A stretch of 64,000 nt of DNA, from assembly GCA_032871835.1 (NCBI GenBank), contig CM065296.1, positions 116,384,146 through 116,448,145 of the forward strand. Direction: 5' to 3'. This document shows positions 11,941 to 23,587 of this stretch, piece after piece. Origin of the DNA: Dipteronia dyeriana (lineage: Eukaryota > Streptophyta > Magnoliopsida > Sapindales > Sapindaceae). The position numbers and the translations under genes are program-made. The stretch's first letter is position 1. Each line of letters opens with the position of its first letter. Under the pieces are notes generated by a model, which made no database searches, had not been told where the DNA came from, and saw only the letters and a program-made list of their open reading frames with translations.

Positions 11941-12194
11941 AAGCTTTTTTGGATGATGCACTTTCAATTTTTCATATGATTTTGTATTGTGAAAACTGTC
12001 AAGGTCTAAGGAATACAGAGATTTTTCAACCAAAAATAATTTTTGTCTTTGAGCTCGAGCTAGATGCAATTTAAGAAATTGAGGGTCGTTGATTACAGAC
12101 AATCAAGACTTAGATACACACCTGAATCGACACAAGGACTTACTGGCAAGTATGAGAGTATGTCCACAATTAGCTCCGTTGGTAGCGTCGCCAT
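11941..12194 (-). pseudogene. Truncated F-box gene, frameshifted and with a nonsense codon
   Basis: From an ATG at 12,192-12,194 the minus strand reads MATLPTELIVDILSYLPV, a textbook plant F-box start. The next residues (LCRFRCVSKS) appear only after a frame change, consistent with loss of one A in what would be GTAAAG. A TGA then stands where an F-box tryptophan is expected (position about 12,103). The frame resumes as VINDPQFLKLHLARAQRQ and YSLDLDSFHNTKSYE, as in F-box-associated (CPR1-like) proteins, and ends at about 11,941 in TA-rich DNA. Two disabling changes and loss of the C-terminal part show a pseudogene. F-box genes of this type often duplicate and decay in plants. Confidence 0.85.
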
Positions 12195-12436
12195 GGTTTC
12201 TACTTTCTAGGCTGATAAGCTCTGGCGATGGTGGAAGAGGCTTTAGTAGCCGCTGCGTTGTGCGGTGCTAGAAAACAGAAAATATATACGGCAAAGTAGA
12301 CAACCCTAATCGGAATATACAACCGCTAAATGTAGAGAATCCTAATTAGAATTGTTAAATCTTCACTTAACAAAGTATTAAATTCGACTAAAGTTTCTGA
12401 AACCGAAAACTAAATAGGAAACTACAAAGAATCTAA
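12195..12436. other. Spacer upstream of the F-box remnant
   Basis: It probably includes the former promoter and leader of the F-box remnant. No other feature was seen. Confidence 0.4.
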
Positions 12437-12876
12437 GAGATCTCCGATGCAAATATGCATTTGGAGAAAATTGATTGCCGTATATGTTAGATAATTAAAA
12501 AGTTAGAAAAACTTTCTCCAATGTAATGATCTACGTTCAATATGGAGATGATATGGAAGACAAAAAGTTAGAAATTATGGAGTTGAGTTTCTAATTGTAA
12601 AAACTCTCCTAGAAATGCTGACTAGGATTTCTAACTCATTCAACCAATAATATTAAAACTCATTTAATTGTAAAATAAAAGAGAAGAAAGAATGTAATAA
12701 TTATTTTATTATGATTGATCATAAATGGATACATATTTGACTTTATATAATTGTATTGAGTTTGTGAATATGCATTTCACTAATATTTTTTTTCAAAAAT
12801 GGGTCCATAATAAATAGAAATGCTGATGTGGTACTATTTAAAAACTAAAAAATACATATTTACATCGGAGATGCTC
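12437..12876. mobile_element. Tourist-like (PIF/Harbinger) MITE
   Basis: Terminal inverted repeats read GAGATCTCCGATGCAAATAT on the left and, reverse-complemented, GAGCATCTCCGATGTAAATA on the right. Both ends are flanked by TAA (12,434-12,436 and 12,877-12,879), the 3-bp target duplication expected of PIF/Harbinger elements. It is 440 bp long with no coding capacity. The family assignment rests on the TIR style and target size. Confidence 0.8.
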
Positions 12877-12879
12877 TAA

Positions 12880-14002
12880 TATATCTACGTACAAAATCGG
12901 AGAAGTTTTTATATTTGAAACTAAATATCCTACCCAAAATTTAATAGAATATTTTATTACTAACGTACTCCTATAGAAAATTACTTATGTAGACAAAGTA
13001 TTTTCAGTAAATAATTCAAAGTTATTTTTTCACCGTCGAAAGTTCGAAACTAAACATCAATATAAAGAGATTTGCTTTTGATGTGATATAAATATAGAAT
13101 TGGTAGATAATCAATTTAAAATTTGTTCTTTAATACTTATATTTAAAATACATTTATTTTTAATGTCGCATATTTTTTTTTTATTTCCTTACCAAAAATA
13201 AATGAAAAATTAATATCAATTTTAAATGTTTACTGAGTCAACCGAAAAAATAGTTATGCAACGGACCGTCTGAAAGTAAGCGGTCACATTGATAATGTCT
13301 AAAAAAAAATTGTCACATCAATGTGAGATTGAACATGTACATATTTTTTAATAATATCTATTTATCTTACGTGATATCTCTTCTTGCATACATTGGAGAT
13401 GCCCATAATCCATCCAATAAAAGATTTTTTATAAAAAACAAATAATATTCCAAAACGAAAATGTTTATTTAGGAGAACAATAACAAATTCCTTAACAAGT
13501 TTTTTTTTTTAAAAAAAAATAAGATACTTTTATAGTAAATTAATTCAAAAAATTTACAATTAAATCGGAAAAACCAGTTTGTTTGATTTATTTGAATTAG
13601 GATTAAATAATTATTTACGGAATTTTACCTTCCAAAAGTAATAGAATGGATTTAGGTTGAAAGATAATCTAATTAAATGATAATTAAAATTTATTGTTAG
13701 TTTTGATATTTTGAAGGGTTTAAAAAGTGAAATTATTAATTTCTAAATTTTAAGGATGGGTGCCAGAAGTAAATGGGTGGAGGGACAAAATTTTTTAGGC
13801 GGCAATGGAGCCCCTAATAATAATAATTTAATAAATAAATAATAAGAAATTAGGAAACGAGAGAATTTTCAAGAATTTTCCAATACAACACTTGAAAAGA
13901 ATTTACAAATAAATTAAGAATAGATCCTGCCTTGACTACTTTCCTCCTGGATCATCTGTTACAACAATGGTGAATCAAAATTGGATATTAATTCTCCAAA
14001 AT
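12880..14002. other. Intergenic AT-rich DNA downstream of the TOD1-like gene
   Basis: No gene seen. A sequence resembling a lone MITE end (CATTGGAGATGCCC at about 13,389-13,402) has no visible partner. The 3' UTR of the TOD1-like gene presumably ends in the last 150-200 bases. Confidence 0.4.
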
Positions 14003-17000
14003 TCAACTTAATAACGGCTTAGGTTTGCGTATGTGACCCATAGAATTAACAAGATCTTTGCGGGTGCAAACCGGGAACATGTTGATGTTCTTTAGCACTT
14101 TCAACCGCCATAGAACATATGGGAAGCTCAGCTGATCTCGAGAAGTAAATCGAACCACTTCATTGAACCAGAGGCACATAAAAAGATTGGTCAGTGGCGT
14201 ATGCTTCCTCACAATGACAGATGCTTCATTTAGAGCTGCACAATCCAATAAATTGACAATGAAACACAAACTAAAATTAATAGAGCAAAAAAAATTAGGC
14301 AAATGTAAGAAGTCTCTGCCAATGTAAATGAGGTTTTCAAGCATTTTGTTTGGCTTCTCCCAATTTGAAGACATAGTATGTGATGATACACTGCACTCTC
14401 TAAACCAGCCTTTACTTTCTACCCGTAACTTCACCCATTCAAAAAAATTGGGTTGACAGAAATTATCAGCAAATGCAGATGGTAAAGCTAGCACCAAACC
14501 CGGATTGTGTTTGAAAATATACTCATCACACTTCTCGGTTACGAAACTAGTCCATAGGCATTACTCAGGTTCACACTCTTCCAAAAAAAAACAAATTTGA
14601 GAAAGCAGATGGCAAGCACACAAGGGTAACATCATAAACAATGGTAGATACAGAGGAAAAGGACCATAAGGAAAAAAATAAAAAATAATAACAATAGTCA
14701 AAAAGAGGAAAAAACAGTACAAACTTGAAGATGGATGACTCAAATCCTTCTTTTTATACCATAGAATGAGGCATATCAAGACTACAAGTACAGACTAAAC
14801 AAAAACAAATGAAGGTAGGTCACACTACAGATACTTAAAAGAGATTAATTTATGATGAAACTGAAGAAATACACATTAACAAAAAGGAGAACCCTCAATT
14901 ACTAAAAATCACCTACTTTCTTATAATCAATGTTGGTATTACAGTAAAGCGTACCTTTCTTTCCATTGAATCTCTTGTTCTCAGGGAGCCCGTCAAGGTG
15001 GTATTGAGTCAGCTGAACCTCAACTTCTTCAGGAGTAGCTTTGTGTTTATGGACAACAGCCTTAGCCTCATCATACACACTACTGCGAGCTCCATGCTCT
15101 GAAATTGCAAGCACAGAATTTGTGCGCCAAAGAAGGGCTTCTAACACCCCTAAAGGATCCCTTCTAAATTGAGACTTTGAGTCTACCCAGATAGAGTATT
15201 TTGAATCAGGGAAAAGACGATGGGCCAACATCTGATAACAGCAAACACAAATTTAAATCCTTATCAATACGTTAAAACTTAAAACGCACCCTTAAATGCT
15301 TAAATATTTAATTAACAAGTGAAGAAGGGGTCTTATACAATGTTGATCTGGAATACATGTATGTCATGGTGGCTGAAAACACACCAGGAGCATAGTAGAA
15401 AATAAAATGACATCAGAGAGAGATGCATGCTTATGTAAAACAATAATACCTTTGGAATTTTTCCATTCAACCTCTGGTCTGAGAAAGGAAGCTCTTGTAC
15501 TACCACAATGCGCCATTTCCCAATAAATCCATCATCATCAACTATACGCCCTTCTGATCTTTGAGCTGCAAGAGTGATTTCATCCCAAAATGCAACATAG
15601 CAAACCTGAATTCATATTGTACATTATGCATTTTGAGCATTTAAGCTAGAGAGTCTTATGCATAATGCTGCTAACCTTCCGAAGAGATGCTTCTGACATT
15701 CCAATTGGTTGATAAAGATCATCTCCTCCCCCAAATGCACAAGTAGACACTACAACTTGGCAATTTTGCATGTAACTTTTGTCTTCATCAGAAATTCTAA
15801 ACCCTCCATTTTCATTGTAAAAACCACAATGTACCTCAGCAGTTTCATTCACCTGTATGTAGCAAACTTCTTGAGGATATATCAAAAAGATGCACATAAA
15901 GTAGCAAAAGTATATACAAGTATATACGGTAATTCATATGGTTAGAGAATGCTAATATGAATTCAACAAAGCAACTTTATTTATGCAATTGAAGATTAAC
16001 ATCGTAACAATCACATATTATCCTAATAAACATATTCAAAGAGAATAAAATTTCAGTTTATAACCTTAAAACTTTTCTGTCTCTGATCAAAAGTTTGGTT
16101 TCCGGTAAATATATTAAATCTTGTGCCTTCACTGCGCTGTTGTGAGATTGTTGCATTTGCTTCAACATAAGGTATACTATTGTTGGACATGTAAACTACT
16201 TTCTTTACAGGACTTTCAGATTCTCCATTTACAGGAACATCAAGATGCTCAAGTTGTTCAGGGGGTAATAGGTCCAAACACGCTGATAAGATCCACAAAA
16301 TGCATGTCACAAACCGAAATAATCTAATATCCACCATATGTTATATGAAAAAACAAACACACCACAATGCAAATCGAAACAGCAGTAACTCAATAGTCTT
16401 AATACCCAAAATCCCAACATATAATAGATTTAACTTTCTTACAAAAATCGCAGTGATGTCAGTGAGCATTCTAGTCCATAACACATTGAAATTATTATCA
16501 CAACTTTTTTCAGTTCAAACGAAATGGGTCAACCAATTAATTACCAGAACCTTGTATATATATGTATATATCTTAAAACATGTTATATAAATCTCTAATT
16601 GAAACAATTTACCATCTTCAGTGTAATGAATGACTTGACTTATATGCAAATGCAATATATAAAGCTGAAAGAGTTAAAGTTACTACTCACGTTGTCTGAC
16701 ACCACCAATGACTTTCGTCACTGGATCAAGCCGATTCAAATTCCCTTCCGGTTTCTTCTCCAAGCTCGGCTTCTCCAACTCAACGAGTCTCGAATTCTTC
16801 TCTTTGCGCGGCTGCGTAACTCCACCGTGCTCCGAGTTGTCAACCGAACTCGGCTTCTTCCCAATTCTCGTGGCCTCGAAAAGGAGCAATCCAGCAGCCA
16901 AAAGAAAGATCAAGACCATCCAGTACTTTACAAAAAACCTAAGAACTCGATGAGTCAACTCGGACTTCACTCGCTGGTGGTTCTGTTTCTTGCGCTTTCT

Positions 17001-17093
17001 GCGGACTCGGACTCGCATCCGACCGAGCTCGTCTGAGTCTTCGTCGGAGATGGAGATTTGTATGTTGTTGTTATTGAACATTGAAGATGACAT
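14003..17093 (-). CDS. TOD1/MUCI70-like DUF616 protein
   Basis: Six exons: 16,691-17,093; 16,065-16,282; 15,676-15,852; 15,450-15,605; 14,955-15,231; 14,003-14,235. They join in frame to 487 codons plus TGA, all with GT-AG introns. The N-terminus has an acidic stretch, then a basic run (about residues 26-37) and one membrane segment (about 53-73), as in a type II Golgi protein. The rest is the DUF616 domain, with landmarks VCYVAFWDE, SIWVDSKSQFRRDP (about 331-342) and VVRFTSRDQLSFPYV near the end. Family members include Arabidopsis TOD1, reported as a Golgi ceramidase affecting turgor, and MUCI70, linked to pectin synthesis in seed mucilage. Length and the DELGRMRVRVRRKRKK motif favour the TOD1 branch. 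The biochemical activity here is inferred from family only. Confidence 0.9.
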
Positions 17094-18122
17094 TGCTGAG
17101 ATCGAATGGGATAGGTATGCGTGTGTGTGTAATATATTTACAGATTTGGGGGAACTTAGGGTTTTGCGGTGAAATTGTGAAGAGATCCGTCAGTTAACTT
17201 CGTTACAGGAGAAAAACAAAATGGCTCGTTGTGTTTTCGTTTTTATTTCTGTTACAGCTGGGTTAAGTAATCTGAACATGAACAAATCGCACGTTAATAT
17301 CGTCAGGGTAAATTACATTTACCCTCCCTGAAATATTGAAAGATGACATCTGACAATCATACTTGGGTGTTTATGCATTGAGACCCCTCTGACGTCAAGG
17401 TATATTTGTCTAAATTCTAATTAAGGCCAAAGGTTGAGTAAATTTGTGCAATCTACCGTTTTAGAATTTGGTATCTATCTATTTATTTATTTAAATGATT
17501 TCTAATTGTTACATCGAATGCTTTAGGGAAATTAATGTAATTGACTGTCATTAAAATTTATCATCCTTGATAAAGATAATTATATAAAATTAATATTGTT
17601 TTCATGGAATCGACTTGACAATCGTGTAATATTAGACAAGATAAAAAAATAAATACCATCTCAGTTGGGTAGGAAAGATTTTCCTTACATCCAATGATGT
17701 GGTCTACAGAATTTTTGAGAGTTTTCTTTTAAAAAAATTATTTGATTTTTTATTATTATTTATATTTTTCTAATAAATTTTTAACAAATTTTCAAATTGG
17801 CCCCATTGATGGAGCAGGCTTCACCTCAGTTGCATCTAATATTCTAATGATAGAAGTAGAACCATACCTTTGTACATTTTTATATTATGTCGATTGGCTG
17901 GTATTTTCAAGGAAAATCAGAAGTACTTTAAAATGTTAAAAGTCTACATAATACCCACAAAACAACTCCATAAAGAAATAATATACACATTTAACCTAGA
18001 TCAGAATTTTTAGGAGCATGAACATCCAACTTCATAAGAAAAAAAAAAAAAAAGGAAAAGCTTGATCAATGAAAGTTAACAATTTGAGGAAAAAAAAAAC
18101 TCATGTCTTGGTGTTGTATCCA
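17094..18122. other. Spacer between TOD1-like and ARI-like genes
   Basis: Both neighbours are transcribed leftward, so this holds the TOD1-like promoter and the ARI-like 3' UTR. No additional gene is supported. A purine-rich A-tract lies at about 18,037-18,060. Confidence 0.5.
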
Positions 18123-21100
18123 TTAGATGCCCAAACTACTATGATGTTCTGAAGCTTTCTCCACACCCTTTGACTTGTAAGGAGCTATTTTATGATCTGC
18201 ACCCTTGATGCAACCCAACAGATCAGTCTCGATAAATTCGTACCTGCATATGCTCAATACATACACATGAATTAGATATAAAGAAGTGATAGACTGGGGA
18301 AGTTGCTACATTTTTACATGGTCTTATGGAGAAACTTACAGATTTCGGCCGAGATTATCAGTGGTCACAGAAAGAGCAATGGTCCTCATTTTCCAACCCT
18401 TGAATTTATCTTCGGAGTAAGATTCAAACTTCTCTTCTAAATACATTGAAAGTTTCTCAACATTGGCCTCAAACTGCTGCTGTTGGTCCTCAAACAAGTC
18501 CTGTTTTATTGTCCTATCCTTCTTCATGTCGTCCTCGAGTTGCTTGTTCTTCTTCTTCTCCTCCTCGTATTTTTGCCTCTTCTTCTTCTTCTCCCCCTCC
18601 TCCTCCTCGTATCTTTGCTTCTTCTTCTTCATGTCCTCTTTGAATAACTGATTACCGAATATGTAAAATGCAAATGGGTATGAATAGGAAAGAATCCGCC
18701 TCGATCTGAAGAGCCTATTGAGTCCATTTGTTATCCAACTGAAGTCCTTAGAAGATGAATCACTTTCATATAGTGTGTTTATTTTATCGTGCATGGTTTT
18801 CTTCATCTTCTGCTCAAGCTTGAAAGAATCTGTATGAGCTTTGTAACGATTGTAGTAGTGCATGTAGCGCTCAAGATCACGCTTTGCGGACTGAGTATCC
18901 ATTTCAACATCCTTATCTTTGTATCGCCCACAACCGAAAAAATCATGGGTTTGGCCACCACAATGCCAACTGCAGAATCAGGAAACAAGTTTCAAATTTG
19001 TAGGATGGAGTGAAGTTAGCACACAAGGCCATGGATGGCATTTGCAGGTCAGTCCAACCTCTAATATGGACTCATTACATGGGAAATAGAAAAAAACCAT
19101 AAATATTAAGTCATCACAAAAAAAAAATGATTGTAAATTTAAATTGGCTATATCCTCAAACATTCTAGAGTTGCTGTAATACTTAAGCAGACAATGACAG
19201 AGCTGCTTAAAATATAAGCTTTAATAAAAACATTTCAATTCTATTTCATGGAAGAAAAAAAAAACATTTCAATTCATATTAAATTATTAATAGGTAAAAA
19301 TTACATTGAATAAATTCATTTTCAAGAGAAATCCAAATTCTACCCAGATTGAAGCTTTAATCATTCACATCAGGGAGCAACCACAAATATGACTTACCTG
19401 GGGAATTTTGGTAGTCAAACCTTATTTAGCTGAGTCCTCACTTACAATACCTGATACTAGCAATTACAGAGCAAATGAAAGCACAGAGACTAGGCTACAA
19501 ATCAACATGGTTGACAATGTTTAAAATGAAAATATCTTTAATTTAACCTATTAAAGTTTTATAAAGAGACACAATGTCCGAATGTCTTAAATCTGAATGC
19601 CTTGTTGAGAAAAAAAGGAAATGTCCACATTTACTTCATCCCAGAGACCGCAAATCAATGATATTAGACAAGAACCATCAGAGCGGTTAAAATGGATTAG
19701 CAAAGTACTCAACCCAGTATTTTTACAAAAAGAAAAACCTGAAATCACAAATTCATGATAACGTCAAAAATCCATGATTTAATTGTAGTTAGGAAAGAAA
19801 AAAAAAAACACAATTATCCCGTGAAAATGTGCAGTTTTTTATTTTTAAATGGAACATATGCAGTCACTTAAACCACAACCATGCAGACCAATTATATGCA
19901 ATACAAACAGACATGGTAGAAAAAATATGAATGAACAGCGCAGCAGAAACAGATAATAAGTCTTACCAAAATGTGCGTTTACAGATACATCTCACTAAGT
20001 TGCATCCTCCATTCTTTTCAACTGGCTTGTGACAACTTGGACAAGGTTTTGTGTGGACTGTGATCCAATTGGCTGTCATAGATTCATCATGGCATTTCTT
20101 GGACCAGAGTTTCCACATTAGACATGAACAAGGTGAGTGCGCTTCAGATGAGCAACCGAAACAAAATTGCAACCCACATGCACATTCAACCTCACAAAGT
20201 TCATCAACCTCAATTCGTATAGCATTTCCACAATGTGGAACACTAGGGCACCATTTAACTCTTTTATTGTCCTCAATATATGATTCTAACAGGAAACGAT
20301 CAAATTTCTTTGCAAGATCAGAATCCCTTGCACCAACTAAACATCTGATGTTCGCTTCGTCGCAGATAGCACCACACTTGTGTGCCATGCAAGTAATGCT
20401 TCTACTCTGGCCCTCATTTATCTTCACAATAAAATGATTGGTCCAACCTGAGCATAATAACACAAAAAAACTGATTTCAGTCCCGCTTTCCAGGAAATGT
20501 AAAGACAAAAAAAGTCCATAATTCCAATTGAGAACTACACATGGACGATAGAAAAACTTCATTACCTTGATCATTTAATTCTTTGATAACTGTAGTTATT
20601 TCTTAAACTGATCTTATACTCTAAACATATTTAGTATTTCTAATATAATCAGCAACTACATATATTTTCCAGTTAAGCAGAGTTCCACCATGGATATTTT
20701 CAAACCAATTTACAGAACAAAATGAATAACAGGGAATCAAAGTTATCTAGAAATATACTTCCCTCTGCATGTTTATGCATATAAATTAACGAGAAGCTAT
20801 CATCTGACAACAGCAATGTTTTAGCAAACTGGAGTAATGACGATTTAATGCCATATAAAAAGGATATTCATAACAGCATACTTACAATCGTTGCAAAAGC
20901 AGTGACCGCAGTCCATAGTGGTAACTTCTGTGGCAGACACATCGTCGTAGCAGATATAGCAGAAAACTGTTGGTGAAAACTGGAGTGAAGAAGGGCCATC
21001 ATCATGCTCCACAACTTTTACACCTGCCGCGGCAAATAATTCTTCGTTCCCATGCTCTACAAGCACTGCAAGTACTTTTTCGACATCCCAACCGTAGTGC

Positions 21101-21874
21101 ATAAGTAAAGCTCTTGCATGGTGTTCCTTGACTGATAGCAAGTCCATTATTCTCACCAAGTCCTCTCTCTGCATAATTTAATACCCATTTTTAATACAAC
21201 ACCAGCATAAAAAGGATGCCTTTTTATCTTCTTTTTTTAACAGAGAAAAAACATCAAGAAAAGAAATAGCAAATGGCAGCCTCAAGAATACATAAGCCCA
21301 TAAAAGTAAATTACTTTACCTGTGCAGCCAGGAGCGATTCTTTTGTAATTACCTGCAAAAAAGGGGGATTAATTGCTGATTAAACAATAATGAAATAACG
21401 AGATAAAGGGAAAACCTGAACAGAGAACAGCAGAATTCTCTGCACTCAATGCATCAAATTGAAAAGCAACTACCATCAAAATAAGTGAATGCAAACGAGG
21501 GATATAAATTCAAGAAGAAGAATCCTCAAGAATCAAACCCCGAAAACAAGAATTTCAAAAACTTGATCCCCTGATTTTTCTGAATGAAAACCAAATACCC
21601 CAATCAATTCAAGCAGTGAATTCGGCAAATACTTCAATTTGTTCACATGTATACACAAGAGAATTTACCAGATTTTTAGAAGAAAATAATAATAACAACA
21701 ACAACAACATACCTTACTGGACGGACCCGTATCAATGGACACGTCAACGGCTTGAAATTCGTCTCTGTTGTCATCATAATCATCATCACAATCGTCAACA
21801 CCTGAGATATCACCGTCATCATCGGAAACATAAACGTCCTCGTCGTCGTCACTATATCCGTGATCTCCCATCAT
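18123..21874 (-). CDS. ARI1/ARI2-type RBR E3 ubiquitin ligase (Ariadne)
   Basis: Six exons: 21,713-21,874; 21,320-21,352; 20,886-21,168; 19,967-20,447; 18,340-18,969; 18,123-18,243. They give 569 aa (Arabidopsis ARI1/ARI2 are just under 600). An acidic N-terminus is followed by RING1 (CYICYDD, CGHCFCNDC; from residue ~135), the IBR domain (~226-278, EAHSPCSC) and RING2 (~295-333, KPCPSCHKPVEKNGGC). Cys308 in GGCNL is the expected catalytic thioester cysteine, so the ligase core looks intact. The C-terminal Ariadne domain (from DLERYMHYYNRYKAH) restrains activity in relatives. It contains an unusual Lys/Glu-rich insert at about 433-470. RING1 spans the exon 3/4 junction (TGC split T/GT). Two in-frame ATGs start the protein; I chose the first (21,874). 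A third ATG at 21,892 would add six residues. Confidence 0.92.
21690..21711. repeat. AAT/AAC microsatellite beside the ARI exon 1 donor
   Basis: Runs of AAT then AAC (plus strand) lie immediately inside intron 1 next to the donor GTATGT. They leave the splice site intact but make the intron start length-variable. Confidence 0.85.
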
Positions 21875-23587
21875 ATAAACAAAACAAAACAAAAATTCCC
21901 GGGAAACTAAGAGAGAAGAATCTCGTTTTTCTTATTCGAATTTTGATTTTTATACGAGTGAAGAAGATCAGAAAACAAAGAATTTGAGGAAGAAAAAAAA
22001 AAGCCCTATATTTTGTTATCTTGTTTGGCACTAGAAGACTTAAAACAAAGCTAAGATAGTCGAGTTAAAGTAGGAGACCAGTGCGAGGGAAACTTAATGT
22101 CACATACAGGTTTGCTTTACAGAAAAATATGACTGTGTTTGGTTTTATATTTTGGTTTGTTTGTTTGCTTGTGAGCTCTCTTTCCTGACTCGTGTCCTAC
22201 ACGTGCCTTCAAATTATTGGTCAACTTACTGTAGTACTATGTTTTGTAACTGTAGGTTCTACAGATTTGTGCTTTTTAGTTTTTATTTGTTTATTAATCG
22301 ATTATTATACGGATTTCTCGGAATGTCTCTTGAAGAATTAGGTAGAATATTAAAAATGACCCCCTGGAGTATTGAAAAATTGTTTTTAATTATAAAAATT
22401 GTAATCATATTAGGGTTGCAATTACCCATATGTCCCTAGTTCAACATCACCCTTTCCTCCCACCTTAATGGAATAGAGAGAAACCTTTGCTTGGGTGGAG
22501 AGAGAAATGTCGGCCTCGGCATGTGCCGTCACGCTACTTGGGTGCACACTGCCTGGCGACGCTGCCCTCTATGATTTCACGCTTTTTGGGATAAATGATG
22601 TTAAGTACTTAAGTTGGGAAGGAAGAAACAATGCAACGATAATTTCACGTTGGAAGGAAGACAATTAATTGTGTTGAGGGTATTTAGGTAATTGATGGCT
22701 ATTTACAATGTAGTTACATAAAATCAAAATTTTGTTATATAATTTACATGATAATTTCAAAAAATTCTCACTTCAGTAGTTATATATATATTATTAGTGG
22801 ACACAAATTATATCATTATCTCATATGTTATTAATTATGATAACACTACATTTTTTTTTATTAAAAACAACACTTCATTATTCATCAGTCAAGATATAAT
22901 CATATAAATGGAAATACTGTTGAAATGTCTACCGTTATTCAATTATGAGTAATGAATGCTAGAGGTTGGTTTTCTAATTATAAATCTAGAAGGACAGTGT
23001 TTCACTTAAAAATGGTCACATGAATCAAAAATTAAAAGAACTTAAACTCCCCCTCCTCCTAGAGAATTAAATTCCCTTTCTTAATTTCTTTTCCAATGAA
23101 AATTGATTCAATCTCCACAAAATTAGAATGTCTATCTAAGAACCCTAAAAAAATATTACCCAATAAAAACATTGTAAGAAGGCAGTGCAATATCCATGAA
23201 TCTGCTAAGCGACTTCTCTATAGTTCTATATGAGATAAAAGAGGCTTTGAAGATCAATTAACCAGTAACGCATTGTACAATATATAGACAACCAGAGTCC
23301 AGAATAACAAAGCATGAAGAATAAAGGTGTCGTCCGACTCAGATTTAATAGTCAACCCCGGCAAACATTAAACAAAGCTGTCTAGACTTGAATTTTGTAC
23401 CTCCCAGTCACGGCCATTGGTACAAGTTAGCATTGACGAGATTGTCAGGAATATTGTGAATAATTTCATCCATCTATCAAAACCGGTTACAATTCCATGA
23501 TTTTTAACCTAAAGTACATAATTTCAAAGAATGTTCATAGATACACAGCAGAAATTGATCTGTATACAAAAGTACATCTTCCTGACC
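21875..23587. other. Spacer between ARI-like and RPS9 genes
   Basis: Contains the ARI-like promoter and the 3' UTR of RPS9. No other gene, long open frame or clear element was found; the middle is AT-rich. Confidence 0.5.

Noticed and set aside
13389..13402. A second Tourist-like MITE
   Set aside because: Only one end (CATTGGAGATGCCC) is visible; no matching inverted partner or TSD was found nearby.
14236..14497. Upstream extension of the last TOD1-like frame (164 codons)
   Set aside because: The acceptor at 14,236 joins exon 5 in frame and the residues above it do not match DUF616; it is intron read-through.
15709..16600. Several plus-strand frames across the TOD1-like gene
   Set aside because: They are shadows of minus-strand exons and introns and contain no domain.
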